This document shows positions 21,961-32,646 of a stretch of 64,000 nucleotides of DNA, piece after piece. Under the pieces are notes generated by a model. The model saw only the letters and a list, made by a program, of their open reading frames with translations. It ran no database searches and was not told where the DNA came from. The position numbers and the translations under genes were made by a program. This DNA comes from Gnetum montanum (lineage: Eukaryota; Streptophyta; Gnetopsida; Gnetales; Gnetaceae). Position 1 is the first letter of the stretch; each line of letters opens with the position of its first letter. The stretch covers positions 298,959 through 362,958 of the forward strand of contig MNCI01011487.1 in NCBI GenBank assembly GCA_015680685.1. Reading direction: 5' to 3'.

Positions 21961-23173
21961 CTTGTGACAGTAATGTATACAAAATGTATTGAAATGTATT
22001 TTATAGCTTTAAATTAAGAAATTAAACAAATGTGAAATTTTAGGTTGTGATAGCATTGTTACATAAAAACCTTATTAGCATTTACATAAAAACAAGCCTA
22101 CAACTCGAATCATGTTTTAAGGAAAAAGAAAAAGGATTTTTTTATGGAGAGGGGCAATGAGAAGAGTGATGGAGTAGGAGGAATGGAGGGTTTAGGAGGA
22201 ATGATGAGAACCATTGCACCCGACAAAATTAATAGCGTCATACTTATGGATATTCCGTATAGGATTTCTTTTATACAAGACTAACAATTAACTAAATCAA
22301 ACATTGTAGAAGATGGCATAGGAAGGTATCAGCCGATTTTGCCATATTCTAAATTTAAATTCAAGGAGGGAAAAAACACTCTTTTCCACGGCGAAGCTTC
22401 ACGAAGCGAGAGAATACTCCTGGGCATCTTTTAAAATGGAACCAATGTTACGTACGTATTCAGCATGTAGCAGCCTTACACCGCCAGCATCATTTTAAAA
22501 GATTCTTGTCATAAAACGTTGCTCGGCTTGTATCAGAGGTCCATGATGAGACATGATGCATTCCGCAACGGTCATGATAACGAAATTAAAATGAAAATGA
22601 AAATCCAAATTCATTGCGCAGGGTTTGAGTCGTTGACATGATGAAGAATACAGTCACGTTGATTACGGCTCTTTTATACATGAACAGACCCAAGTTTGGC
22701 CGGGGACCAGAGGCCTATTTATTCATGACCTTAGAAATTCATTGTTTCTGCTATGCTATCTTACGTTAGGGTATATATCCTATGCCACAAAACAACAACA
22801 ACAATAATAATATTGCGGTACAGGCTCGCAGAATTCAAACCCCGTGGATGCTGCAAAGTAGGCGAGAAGATTAGATGGGTCGAACCTGCAAATCAAAAAT
22901 GGGAAATGCGGTGGAGTCGATCAAGGCAAAGTGGCAATAAAAAAGGCGTAAAAACGCATAAAACTTGGAAACACCAGGGCCAGCACCAGCAGCACCATAG
23001 CAAAGTACCGAACCAAAACAAAACCAAAACCAAATCTTGTCGCGTGCACGGGCAGCTCGTTTGTCGTGACAAGCCAGGCCAGCGAAAACGGATGCTCCAC
23101 GTGGCGGGGCCCACAGCATAGACGCTTTTATGTCCTCTCGTGACGCCAACCTTGCCAGCTTGCACTGCCACCT

Positions 23174-23243
23174 TCAATCCGACCCAACCCAATCCAATCC
23201 AGTCCAATCCAACCCAATCCAGTCCAATCCAATCCCATCCATT
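23174..23243. repeat. CCAATC-type microsatellite
   Basis: A pentanucleotide-like array of CCAATCC/CCAGTCC/CCAACCC words contains six CCAAT boxes. It lies about 1.8 kb upstream of the LRX start codon. Confidence 0.75.
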
Positions 23244-23627
23244 CTTAGTTAGCGGTGTTCACAGAGCCGGGGAATTTATCGGATCGGGATGTTTTAAGAA
23301 CCATGTTAAATTGGTTAAGTCAGGACGATTCAGATTTAAAAGTTGGAGGATGAATTACAGTTGAAATTATTAATTTCTTTTTAAGAATAGGATTTCTTGT
23401 CATACCAGTCAAATCAGATAACCAGAAATTCTAATCTCATGATTGAGATTGAAAAACTACACTAATTACTACCATTGCCATTCACCTCAACCTCAACCGC
23501 GAACTTGCGCTCCCTCAGCAATCATGGTGTTCTGCTGCTGACTCTGTTTCACTGAACGTGCCATCTGTTAACCCAACGTGCCGCCCAGTTCAGGTACACC
23601 AGAAGGGTTCACACGCAACACTACAGT

Positions 23628-23782
23628 TAGCCATAACATTAGTTAAAATGAATATGACGTTCTAAGGTTTAGATTTGGGGAATTGATTTTTGCGTGGAAC
23701 CTATAACTAGCCATAACATTAGTTACAATGAATATTACGTTCTAAGGTTTCGATTTGGTGAATTGATTTTTGCGTGGAACCT
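23628..23782. repeat. 80-bp direct tandem duplication
   Basis: The unit starting TAGCCATAACATTAGTTA at 23628 is repeated from 23708 with about five differences, so this is a fairly recent local duplication. Confidence 0.85.
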
Positions 23783-25034
23783 TTGTTGGAGCCACGCTTG
23801 TTTATTCGTGCGACGTTGCCAACACGTCGAGGAGGGGACGGCAATGCCGCATCCATTTGTCCGTCCGTCAGTCCTGGGATTCCATCTGCGCTGCTTGTCC
23901 TCTCCTGCATTATCAGCGAGGTACGCCACGTGGATGCATTGGCTTGCGGTAAAAGAGACTTTTTCATCTCTTGGGTGAAAACAGGAGCTCCGACGGCCAG
24001 TCCACGGCGGTAAATTTTGGAGTTTGAAATTAAATCGAGGCTGAGGGTGTCAGAGCGACGGGCTGGCGCCGGTCTCCGCCTTTTTTAAAAAAAAGGCCAG
24101 CTCGACGCGGGCCATGTGATAGGGAACAGACACAGGATAGTGGCATGACATCGATAGTGTGTTTGCCTGGCTGTACTATTTGCGTTTGCGTCATAATAAT
24201 GGTTTATACATGCTTCATTTTGTTCAATTCATTTCACCTCTGGCACCAGCCCATCCGCTTGAAATGTTCTTGTTGCACTTTACCAAACCCATCATGAAAT
24301 TTATTGACAGGCAGGCGGAGGCAGCCTTGGGTTAAACCACGGCGGCCTCGCCTGGGAAAGGAGCCCTACCATTCTTCGCTTCTTGTGAGGTGAGGCCAGG
24401 CGAAATGATTCAAACAAATCACAAAACTTGGGGTGGAAAAGAATGTATACAATACCCAATAAAGAAAGCAATACAGTGACGAACAGATCGTCACGTCCTG
24501 GCTGGCAAGCAGAGCAGAGCAGGTTTCGCCGCTACGCGGCTCTGCTTTTCGGCGACGGGTTTCGATTTCACCCATTTTCCCACCCAATTCCGCGTCCCAG
24601 CAGAACAAAACATAAATAAAACAAAACTACCACGATTCACCGAGGAGGAGGAAAGCGGACCTGCAGGCTGCAGTTGTAGTAGTAGTGGGCGCTCCTGCTG
24701 CTGCGGCAGTTGCAGAAGCGTTCATTAAGAGGGCCGTTCATCATGGCGGGTGTGGGACATTTATGGTGGTCGGATTTTTAACAGAGCAGATCAAGAATAC
24801 GATTAAACTGGGAACCTAAGGTTGGGGGTGGGTTTTGCTCCTGCGTGGGTAAAAGGAAAGTCGTCGAGGACAGCTAGCGAGGGAGACGTGTAGAGAGAGT
24901 GGGTGTAAGTTTTGTGTGTGTAAGCGTGTATCACAGGCAGCGAGGCGGCCTATACAAGGGCAAGGCAGAGGCCCGGTTTTGGGCAGTCCAGCAACGGCGC
25001 AGCAGCAGCAGCAGCAGCCTTCCCATCCTCTGCA

Positions 25035-27233
25035 ATGCTGCCTCGCCCTCGTCAAGCCAGCGGGCTCCGGCCTGCGTGGCTTAGCCTCGCGGCTCTTCTC
25101 CTCTTCTTCTTCCTCGCCGCCGTCTCGGCCGCGGAATCGCAGCTCGAATGGAGCGCCTGGGAAGCGAAGGTCATCCAGCGGCAACTGCAGCAGGAACAGG
25201 AGTGGGCCGGCCGCGATCTCCTGCAGGGGCGCATTTTGGCCGACAACACGGACGTGAATCAGTTCAGCTTCCCGAATCCGCGGCAGCGTGCGGCCTACAT
25301 TGCCCTGCAAGCCTGGAAGAACGCCATCTACAGCGATCCCCAAAACCAGACGGCCAACTGGGTCGGCCCCGGCGTGTGCAACTACACGGGCGTCTTCTGT
25401 ACGCAGGCGCTGGACAATCCCAAAATCAAGGTGGTGGCCGGCATCGACCTCAACCACGCCGACATCGCGGGGTACCTGCCGGAGCAGCTGGGCCTGCTGG
25501 CGGATCTAGCGCTGTTCCACATCAACAGCAACCGCTTCTGCGGCATTGTGCCGCGCAACTTCAGCAATCTGCACCTGCTCTACGAGCTGGACATCAGCAA
25601 CAACAGGTTCGTGGGTCCTTTCCCCCACGTCGTGCTGTCGCTGCCCACGCTGAAGTATCTGGACATCAGGTTCAACAACTTCGAAGGGTCGCTGCCCAAG
25701 GAGCTTTTCGAAAAGGATCTGGACGCCATCTTCGTGAACAACAACCGCTTCAGGTTCCAGATCCCGGACACCCTCGGGAGCTCGCCCGTGTCGGTGATCG
25801 TGCTGGCCAACAACGGCCTGCACGGCTGCCTGCCGGGCAGCGTCGGCCAGATGCGCAACGTGGAGGAAATCATCCTTCTCAACAACAACCTCAGCGGCTG
25901 CCTGCCGCCCGAGCTCGGCAAGCTGCGCAACGTCACCGTCTTCGACATCTCCTTCAACAGCTTCGCCGGGCCGCTGCCCCAGTCCGTGGCGGGGCTCGTG
26001 TCCGTGGAGCAGCTGGTGGTGGCGCACAATCTGCTCACGGGCGCCATTCCCAAGGCCATCTGCGACCTGCCCAAGCTGCTCAACTTCTCCTACTCCTACA
26101 ACTTCTTCACGGGCGAGGCGCCCAGCTGCCTGGCTCTGCCCAGCCGCGGCGCGACCTTCGACGACTCCGAGAACTGCATTCCACGGCGGCCCAACCAGCG
26201 CCCTGTGAGCCAGTGCGCCGCGTTCTTGTCCAAACCGGTTTCCTGCGCCTCGTTCGGCTGCAATGTGCCACCGCCTCCGCCTCCGCCTCCGCCTCCGCCT
26301 CGGCCTGCGCATGCGCCTGCCCCTCCACCACCACTGCCGCCGTATGCGTCGCCGCCCGTGGAGGCCCCCGCGCCAGCCTCGTCGCGGGTGTCGCCGTTCA
26401 TACCTCCGACGCCGCACCCAAAGCCCACGCCGCATGTTTCTCCGGCACCGCCTCCGGCACGATCTCAGACGTCTCCTGTGACCAGAAGAGCGCCGCCGCC
26501 GCCGTCGCCGGTGTACTACTCGCCACCCCCTCCGCCTCCTCCACCGTCGCCTCTGCCGCCACCGCCATCGCCGGTGTACTACTCGTCACCCCCTCCTCCG
26601 CCTCCTCCACCGTCGCCCCTGCCGCCACCGCCATCGCCGGTGTACTACTCGCCACCGTCACCGCCACCGCCTCCGCCGTCTCCGCCACCACCGTCGCCCC
26701 CTCCGCCATCTCCCCCTCCGCCGTCGTATCCATCGCCGCCGCCTCCGCCTTCGCCGCCGCCTCCGCGTCCCCCGTGCGTGAGGCCTCCGCCGCCACCCCC
26801 ATGCGTAAGAAGGTCTCCGCCGCCACCGTCGCCGCCGCCGCCGTCGCCATCTCCGCCGCCGCCGTCTCCTCCTCCTCCACCACCGCCTTACTATTACAGC
26901 TCGCCGCCCCCGCCGTCGCCTTCACCGCCGCCGCCATCTCCGTCGCCGCCCCCGCCGTCGCCTCCGCCCCCGCCTTCGCCGTCGCCTCCTCCGCCGGCGT
27001 ATCACTACTACTCTCCGCCGCCGCCGAGTCCGCCTCCGCCGTCACCGAGTCCGCCGCCGCCGTCACCGCCTCCGCCGTCGCCTCCGCCGCCGCCGCTCTG
27101 CGAGGAGGAGCCGCTGCCGCCGCCTCCGCCGTGCGAGGAAGAGCCAATGCCGCCGCCGCCGCCGCCGGTTGTGTTGCCGCCGACTTTGGGAGAGCCGTAC
27201 CGATCACCGCCGCCGCCGCCGTATGGGTACTAA
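25035..27233 (+). CDS. LRX: Leucine-rich repeat extensin (LRX) cell-wall protein
   Basis: This is a single uninterrupted 732-codon ORF. Residues 1-33 form a signal peptide (hydrophobic LAALLLFFFLAAVSAA). An N-terminal region includes CNYTGVFC (Cys115-Cys122), followed by about ten leucine-rich repeats (roughly 130-360; LDISNNRFVGPFP, LLNNNLSGCLPPELGKL) and a Cys-rich hinge. From about residue 410 to the end is an extensin domain of Ser-Pro(n) blocks with VYYS/YYYS tyrosine motifs for cross-linking; two consecutive repeat units of 21-22 residues begin at SPVYYS (DNA 26505, 26568, 26634). In the family, the LRR part binds RALF peptides and the hydroxyproline-rich part is anchored in the wall, regulating wall growth. 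The length fits known LRX proteins (about 500-790 aa), and an intronless gene is usual. The ATG at 25035 is chosen because the signal peptide follows directly. A weak TATA-like TATACAA lies at 24951. Codon use is strongly GC-rich, unlike the surroundings. Vegetative and pollen subtypes cannot be told apart here. Confidence 0.95.
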   Translation: MLPRPRQASGLRPAWLSLAALLLFFFLAAVSAAESQLEWSAWEAKVIQRQLQQEQEWAGRDLLQGRILADNTDVNQFSFPNPRQRAAYIALQAWKNAIYSDPQNQTANWVGPGVCNYTGVFCTQALDNPKIKVVAGIDLNHADIAGYLPEQLGLLADLALFHINSNRFCGIVPRNFSNLHLLYELDISNNRFVGPFPHVVLSLPTLKYLDIRFNNFEGSLPKELFEKDLDAIFVNNNRFRFQIPDTLGSSPVSVIVLANNGLHGCLPGSVGQMRNVEEIILLNNNLSGCLPPELGKLRNVTVFDISFNSFAGPLPQSVAGLVSVEQLVVAHNLLTGAIPKAICDLPKLLNFSYSYNFFTGEAPSCLALPSRGATFDDSENCIPRRPNQRPVSQCAAFLSKPVSCASFGCNVPPPPPPPPPPPRPAHAPAPPPPLPPYASPPVEAPAPASSRVSPFIPPTPHPKPTPHVSPAPPPARSQTSPVTRRAPPPPSPVYYSPPPPPPPPSPLPPPPSPVYYSSPPPPPPPPSPLPPPPSPVYYSPPSPPPPPPSPPPPSPPPPSPPPPSYPSPPPPPSPPPPRPPCVRPPPPPPCVRRSPPPPSPPPPSPSPPPPSPPPPPPPYYYSSPPPPSPSPPPPSPSPPPPSPPPPPSPSPPPPAYHYYSPPPPSPPPPSPSPPPPSPPPPSPPPPPLCEEEPLPPPPPCEEEPMPPPPPPVVLPPTLGEPYRSPPPPPYGY
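26266..27230 (+). repeat. Extensin-encoding CCG/CCT-rich repeat tract
   Basis: About 965 bp of CCN-rich sequence encodes the proline-rich domain of LRX. Long open frames on both strands here (for example 27387-26398 minus and 25148-27403 plus) are by-products of the low-complexity triplet pattern and were not annotated. Confidence 0.9.
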
Positions 27234-27496
27234 GGCTGTATGGCTGGGATGTTTTGTTGCAGTCTGAAGGATGGGACAAAGTGCTGGAGGCCCCGTTATC
27301 CGTGAATGCTTGGCGGCATTGGCCTTCCATACAAATTGGTATGGTGGCCCGACGCTTGTCATGCAGAATCAGGTCCCTTACCAGCACTCTTTTTATTTTC
27401 TAGTCTCTGTTATCAGTCTCTCTCTCGCTGTTGCATATTGTTTTGAGTGATTTTTGAACAAACCAGATTCATTGTTTATGCTATTTGATGATCTTG

Positions 27497-27502
27497 AATA
27501 AA
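27497..27502 (+). promoter_or_regulatory. Candidate LRX polyadenylation signal
   Basis: An AATAAA hexamer lies 264 bp after the LRX stop codon, in a T-rich setting suitable for a plant 3' end. A 3'UTR of about 280 bp is inferred. Confidence 0.45.
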
Positions 27503-29120
27503 ATTTTATGACGAGAAATTGTCGCGGTTTCTCCAACCCTGTATGCTACGATGCCTTTGTCATTATATGAAATATACAGTTGTATTGCTTCTTTTCGGAG
27601 GCCAGAATTACTGCCCTTGCAGTAGTGCTCATGTCATTCGTGCTTTAGCTGGTGCTTTTGGGTTTAGTTGGGTATGTAATGCTAGTTACTGTGTTAAGAG
27701 GAGGCAGTGTTAGCTTTTGCTGTCCCAAGTGGCAATGCAGCATGTTTAGTTTCCGTGTTTAAGCATTTTGCATAGTTTAGCTTGCGTCTTTTGGAGTTAT
27801 GTTCTGGTTTCACTTGCAGCATTCCTTTTTGCACAGAGGCGTAGAATGCTTACGATGCAAACATAGTCTGAAACTGAAAGGGCTTATGAAATGATTGATC
27901 GCCGATTTATTTTCCTTTCCAAGATGTCTGTTGTATGAAATGCTTTCGAATTTTATCTGTTGTCTCAATTCAAGTCGAATGAAAATTGCCATCATTTTTC
28001 ATTTTCTCAACTACGGGAAGTATGATCCCCAGTTAGTTGAATGACGGCTCACTTTATGCTATTCAAATAAAATATCTGAAAGAAACTACGCTTACAGCCC
28101 AATCTAGACAGACGTATTCGCATAAAGTTATTCTTATCTGCCTTATCACTGATCCTGGTCTCTGCCTATATGAGTCTGCAACAGCTACCTTCAGAAAAAC
28201 TAGAGCTATCAACAAGAAGGAAATTTTCAAACGTCAATGATATCACTAATCAAAATTTATTTCTTGTTGCATTGTGCTAAAAAATTTTGATTGGTTTCTG
28301 CCGAATCATTCACGCTTTATTCATCCGTACGAATTTTGACCTACCACAACAGACGAAATGGTTTTAATCGTCAATCATGGACTTTTAACTTTTTACTGAG
28401 AGTTGTCTCCTTGTAGTGGGCCAGGTATTGAAAAAACGTGATCATTTTAGATGGGAGAGGACGTGATTATTCATCCTAGGTTTCGTATAATACAATTTGG
28501 ATTTCAAATGACATTCCATAAGTTTGTTCGAGTCCATTTTCAATTTGGATTAGTACCACGTGGGTTGCTAAACATTGTAGTGTTGATGTGACATCAAGTG
28601 GGATGCTAAACATTGGATTGTTAATCTGCTGCACGGTCAATTTTGTGGTTGGTTTTCCATCTTTAATGGAAGATTCAAACGGGAGAGGGCCTTTTATTCC
28701 TGAATCGTTCAGGAAGGCGGTGGGATGTGGCGCACCAAAATTTAGTGGGGTGCTTACTGTCCACAAACAGGAGAGGATACTTTTTACGGAGGACAAAAGT
28801 TCGGACAACCCAGATGGCGTGTGCATGACGCATGGCCTGAGAGAGACCACTCATGGAATTTCAGGTTTCGTCAAACCGTCGGATATTTAGCAGACAGTCG
28901 CGTTGTAGCTTTGTTTACAGGCTCTTTAGCCTTTGCAAGTAACTGCTGATGGTGGTTTAGGTTCATTTGCTTTCCTCTATGGCTGGGGACCGTGGATAAC
29001 TCATTTGCAGAGCTCATATCTTTCTTTACCTTTTTATCATTTGTCCTTTTTCCAGAGAACTAGGGTAATACTTTCGGGAATTAAGGGTCTTGGTCATGAA
29101 GACATAGGCAACCTGGATTA

Positions 29121-29194
29121 AGTTAAAAGTTCTAGTTTAGTCATGAATACAAATCGAAGTTAAAAGTTCTAGTTTAGTCATGAATACAAATCGA
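29121..29194. repeat. 37-bp perfect tandem duplication
   Basis: The unit AGTTAAAAGTTCTAG...AAATCGA (29121-29157) is repeated identically at 29158-29194. Confidence 0.95.
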
Positions 29195-29381
29195 GCTGCA
29201 AGTTCTAATTCGGGGGCTTTGCTAAAACCTTGTGCTGTCTTGTTTATTGAATTTGTGCTACTGACCTATGATTTCATTTATCCTTCCTTTTGGGAGTGTT
29301 AATTGCCTCCTTCCATGATTTTATGAGATAACGCGGGACATGGACTTTTGTAGTAGGCATGGACCTTAGTCTCCTATTTTC

Positions 29382-29412
29382 CATCTAAGCTAGTTTAAAA
29401 CTAGCTTAGATG
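29382..29412. repeat. Perfect 15-bp inverted repeat with 1-nt centre
   Basis: The arms CATCTAAGCTAGTTT and AAACTAGCTTAGATG are exact reverse complements around a single A at 29397. Confidence 0.95.
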
Positions 29413-29820
29413 CCTCCTTCCATGAGGTGATATGTGACCTGGATAGGTGCTTCCTTTCATGAAGCAAAGTGGAGCATATATTTTATTTTCAATAATACTC
29501 CCATTTTATCCATAGTCCAGAAAATCCATAGGAATTTCCTAAAGCAGATCCATACAAATTTTTGAACCCTCCATTACATCTGTAAGAATTCCCTATTCCT
29601 TAAGGTGTACAGGATAGATAGGATGGGAAAGCTTGGAGGCAATGTTGTTACACTGTCAACTTTTGCAATATTTCTTTTCTAAGATCAGATATTTCGGTTG
29701 TCCTTAAGGGTATTGCCTTAGGTGTAAGATTTTACATCAAAATGCTGTGCATAATATGTTACATCAAAATGTTGTACATTGGTGTGAATCAAGAATCAAT
29801 GATCATGTTTTTCATAAAGA

Positions 29821-30065
29821 AGCTATTCATAGAGGATCAGATCTCCTACCCACTAATTTCTTGCCACATCATTGCTACTTTTAACTTTGACTACTAGGCT
29901 TGTGTGGATCATCCTATAACTTTTTGAAAATAAGAAACCCAACAGCTATTCATTTAGGATCAGATCTCCTACCACTAATTTCTTGCCACATCATTGCTAC
30001 TTTTAACTTTGATTGTCAGGCTTGCATGCATCATCTTGTAACTTTTTGAAAATAAGAAACCCAAC
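29821..30065. repeat. 123-bp tandem duplication
   Basis: AGCTATTCAT starts the unit at 29821 and again at 29944. The copies (123 and 122 bp) are highly similar and both end in AATAAGAAACCCAAC. They lie just left of the copia element. Confidence 0.9.
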
Positions 30066-30141
30066 ACAAAGCATGATGTATGGAGGTTGCAGGTAGCACA
30101 CCATAATTCCACTATGAAAATAAATAAAGCCATATGAAATC

Positions 30142-30389
30142 TGTTGAAGGTTGGATGTACATTGAACCAATGTCAATCTCGCAAAAACTATTATTAGTTA
30201 TTGAACCAATGTACATGGAAACTCCTAAATTATTGTTGGAACTATCATTTATAATTCCACCAAAAATGGTTATATGCCTAGTGATAAATAATGTTGGGCA
30301 CATTCAAATCCAATTGGGGTGAATGTGAAGAGCAATGTTCTTTCTTCTTTAGAATAAATCTTATCTTTAAGATTCCTTTGATTTTCACA
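30142..30389 (+). repeat. Copia 5' LTR
   Basis: A 248-bp LTR starts TGTTGAAGG and ends TTTTCACA. It matches the 3' LTR (51452-51736) except for indels of about 40 bp. Confidence 0.9.
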
Positions 30390-30401
30390 TGGTATTAGAG
30401 C
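30390..30401 (+). promoter_or_regulatory. Copia primer-binding site (tRNA-iMet type)
   Basis: TGGTATTAGAGC directly abuts the LTR. It is one base from TGGTATCAGAGC, the complement of the initiator tRNA-Met 3' end; the change is C to T. Confidence 0.9.
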
Positions 30402-30458
30402 AGAAATGATTTGTAGAAATCAAATTGTTTTGTGTCTCCCTACAAACTATCTTTCATA

Positions 30459-31230
30459 ATGGCCTTCAATTCACCAGATCCAAATATTTGTGTGTGAAAT
30501 GGACCCTAATCTAAGCACCAAGCTCACTTCTATCTCTTTAAGTGGTCCAAATTATCTCTCTTGGGCAATCTAATGATCAGCTAGTAATGTCATGGACACT
30601 AAATTCCATGGATGCAAAGGTTGTAGCAATCTTTACATTCGTTAAGAACTCACAGAGGGTGTGGGAGTCCACAAAAGACAGTCAAGAAGATAATGTTGCC
30701 TACATTAATCAACTGAAACAAGAAATCCATCAATCCAAGCTAGAAGATAAGTCATTTATAGATTTTTTAAGTGATCTCAAAAGCAAATGGGTGAGCTTGC
30801 AATTTGTTGTCCAAGCTCTATAGAATCCAAAAACACTTCAAAAGTGAGGAGGAAGATAAAATCTTTCAACTCTTGGGAGGCTTAAGACTAGAATATGAAA
30901 ATATCAGAGCCAAATCTTTGTGGTCACTGATCCCATCATTCAGCAATATGTGTGCTATCATTCAATGTGAAGAGACTCGTAGGAAAATAACGAAATGTGA
31001 GAAAAAGCCAAATGTAGAAGATAGTGAAAAATCAGCCTTCTTGGTGAATAAGGGTAGAAAAAGCTTTGAAAATCAGGGTGAAGGAAGGACAACAAACACA
31101 AGTCGAGGTTGAGGAAGGGCATGTGAAGGCAAATCATTTCTAAAATGGGATCATTGCCATCTCGTTGGTCACACCAAGGATCATTGTTGGTTTCTCCATT
31201 CTCATCTCTATCCACCATAAGAAAATAGTA
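30459..31230 (+). pseudogene. Copia gag (broken)
   Basis: It begins at ATG 30459 and hits a stop after 12 codons. Frame pieces include SISLSGPNYLSWAI, RVWESTKDSQ, KSFIDFLSDLKSKW and FQLLGGLRLEYENIR, the usual copia gag (UBN2-type) blocks. It ends with a zinc knuckle at 31146-31187 (WDHCHLVGHTKDHCW) in which the first cysteine has become tryptophan. At least three frame changes and stops disrupt it. Confidence 0.85.
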
Positions 31231-31331
31231 AATCTACAACACAACTAGCATCAAATGAAGCACAAACATCTATTGACAAGCTTAGTCAAATCATCCAGCA
31301 GCTAAGTAAGTCTAACATTGCATCCTTCTCT

Positions 31332-31812
31332 TTGGATCTCGTTCAACATCCTCAAGAAATAGGTAACACTCATGCTTTACAAGCCACTTTAGATACCTTC
31401 ACGTGGATTATAAATTTTGGAGCCACAGATCATATGACAGGAAACCCAAATCTTCTATTTGATTACAAAAAATCAACTGACACGCAATTTGTGTCAGTTG
31501 CTCATGACTCTTCAAGTATAGTACAAGGCATTGGAAAAACTAATGTGCTCTCCAACTTAAAATGCTCTAATGTGCTATTTATTCCATCATTTCTATCCAA
31601 TTTGCTATTTGCTAGCAAAATCACTCAAGAACTCAATTGTAATGTTATTTTCTCTTCTTATTCTGTAACAATTTAGGACAAGGCCATAGGAAAGAAGATT
31701 GGTAAAGGACGTCTACTTTAAGGATTGTATTCACTTGATCAAAAGAAAACATTTGCAGTCAATAAGGAAGGTTTTGATGATTATCATTTATGGCATTGGA
31801 GGCTAGGCCATT
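31332..31812 (+). pseudogene. Copia protease and start of GAG-pre-integrase (interrupted)
   Basis: The protease core reads WIINFGATDHMTG at 31404-31442. The family motif is D-S-G, but here Asp is Asn (AAT, 31413-31415) and Ser is Phe, so the catalytic residue is lost. After a stop at 31674 the frame resumes with DYHLWHWRLGHL of the GAG-pre-integrase domain, which the gypsy element cuts at 31812. The same domain continues at 48660. Confidence 0.88.
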
Positions 31813-32625
31813 TGATGAAGCATCTTCCTTGGGTTGCGTTGATGACATCTTATTGATGTAATTTTGTCAATGTGGTCGCATGGACACAATGTCTATCTTT
31901 GCCTATAAATACATGCTCACCAGTTGCATTTATGACATTCCATAGTTAGTATCCTATCGAAGCTTTTGCATTTTGTTCATTTGATAGTTAGAATACATAG
32001 TAGGAATGAGAAGTGTATGAATCTTTATTCAAACACTGCTGTACTTGAGCACCTCGGTGTGACCAATAATAAAGATAAGCTTTCTTCACAAACCTTGTAG
32101 CATTTGGAATTAGCTTAATGTTTACTTGTTACATTTATTATTTAAGCAATTTACTTTAATGCATCGAACTAATTAATTAAATAGCGATTAATTAATACAC
32201 ATAGGTACGACCAATTCGAGCATACATTAACACTTGGTAATCCTAGTAGTGCTTAATGCTTGGTAACCTAGTAGCGTTGCAATGTGTTCATGATGTGTAC
32301 AAAAAGTGGGGAGGGATGCTTATGTTAGGATTAGTTAAGATATTATTTAGTTATAAGATTAATCAAACATTTAATTACTTTATTTTCTGGCACTTAGGCA
32401 ATTTAAACAATAAATATAAAATGATAAAAATCAGATGCCTTGGTTACACTTAACCATACACTTGCACTTTACAAGTGAAACTGAGAAGATAACGATCACA
32501 TATGTTAGATTCACTTCTTAGACCTAGTGTACGTAGAGAGCTAAAGTCTACAGAATTTGATCATATCGCTTAGTGAATGCTAGTGATTCGTATGGTTGGG
32601 TGTAGAAATTGCTTGCTACTCATCA
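31813..32625 (+). repeat. Gypsy 5' LTR
   Basis: This is an 813-bp LTR with TATAAAT at 31904-31910 and the family stem-loop at 32442-32482 (9 of 10 positions paired). The 3' LTR differs by scattered substitutions and a U3 indel of roughly 50 bp. Confidence 0.9.
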
Positions 32626-32626
32626 T

Positions 32627-32646
32627 TGGTATTGTTGTCATGGATC
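32627..32646 (+). promoter_or_regulatory. Gypsy primer-binding site (tRNA-Asp type, decayed)
   Basis: TGGTATTGTTGTCATGGATC follows the LTR after one base. Against the complement of plant tRNA-Asp (TGGCGCCGTTGCCGGGGATC), all the differences are C-to-T or G-to-A. Confidence 0.8.

Larger units (their letters stand above)
21961..24700. other. Gene-flanking region upstream of LRX
   Basis: From about 22330 the sequence becomes richer in GC and CpG than the repeats on the left, marking the edge of a gene-rich domain. It contains a CCAAT-type microsatellite (23174-23243) and an 80-bp tandem duplication (23628-23782). Several overlapping ORFs on both strands (22750-23360, 23694-24013) show no protein-family features and are probably chance ORFs. 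No second gene is supported. Confidence 0.45.
27503..30141. other. Downstream flank of LRX, no supported gene
   Basis: This 2.6-kb stretch has only short ORFs. The longest (28588-28890 plus, 100 aa, with a hydrophobic N-terminus IGLLICCTVNFVVGF) overlaps an opposite ORF and is unrecognised. Local duplications (29121-29194, 29821-30065) and a perfect inverted repeat (29382-29412) are listed separately. Confidence 0.45.

Noticed and set aside
23694-24013. Several overlapping ORFs of 60-94 aa on both strands
   Set aside because: Mutually overlapping, no family features, and in a duplicated segment of ordinary base composition.
25506-26435. 309-codon minus-strand ORF opposite the LRR region
   Set aside because: Compositional shadow of the GC-rich LRR codons.
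26398-27387. 329-codon minus-strand ORF opposite the extensin tract
   Set aside because: Its Ala/Glu/Thr-only composition is the reverse complement of the proline codons; no domain.
25148-27403. 751-codon overlapping plus-strand ORF across the LRX gene
   Set aside because: It is an Ala/Gly/Gln/Arg-rich frame shadow produced by GC-rich codons and the CCN repeat tract; LRX in the other frame has signal peptide, LRRs and extensin domain.
28588-28890. 100-aa plus-strand ORF with hydrophobic N-terminus
   Set aside because: It looks superficially like a small secreted protein, but it overlaps a longer minus-strand ORF and has no promoter or family support.
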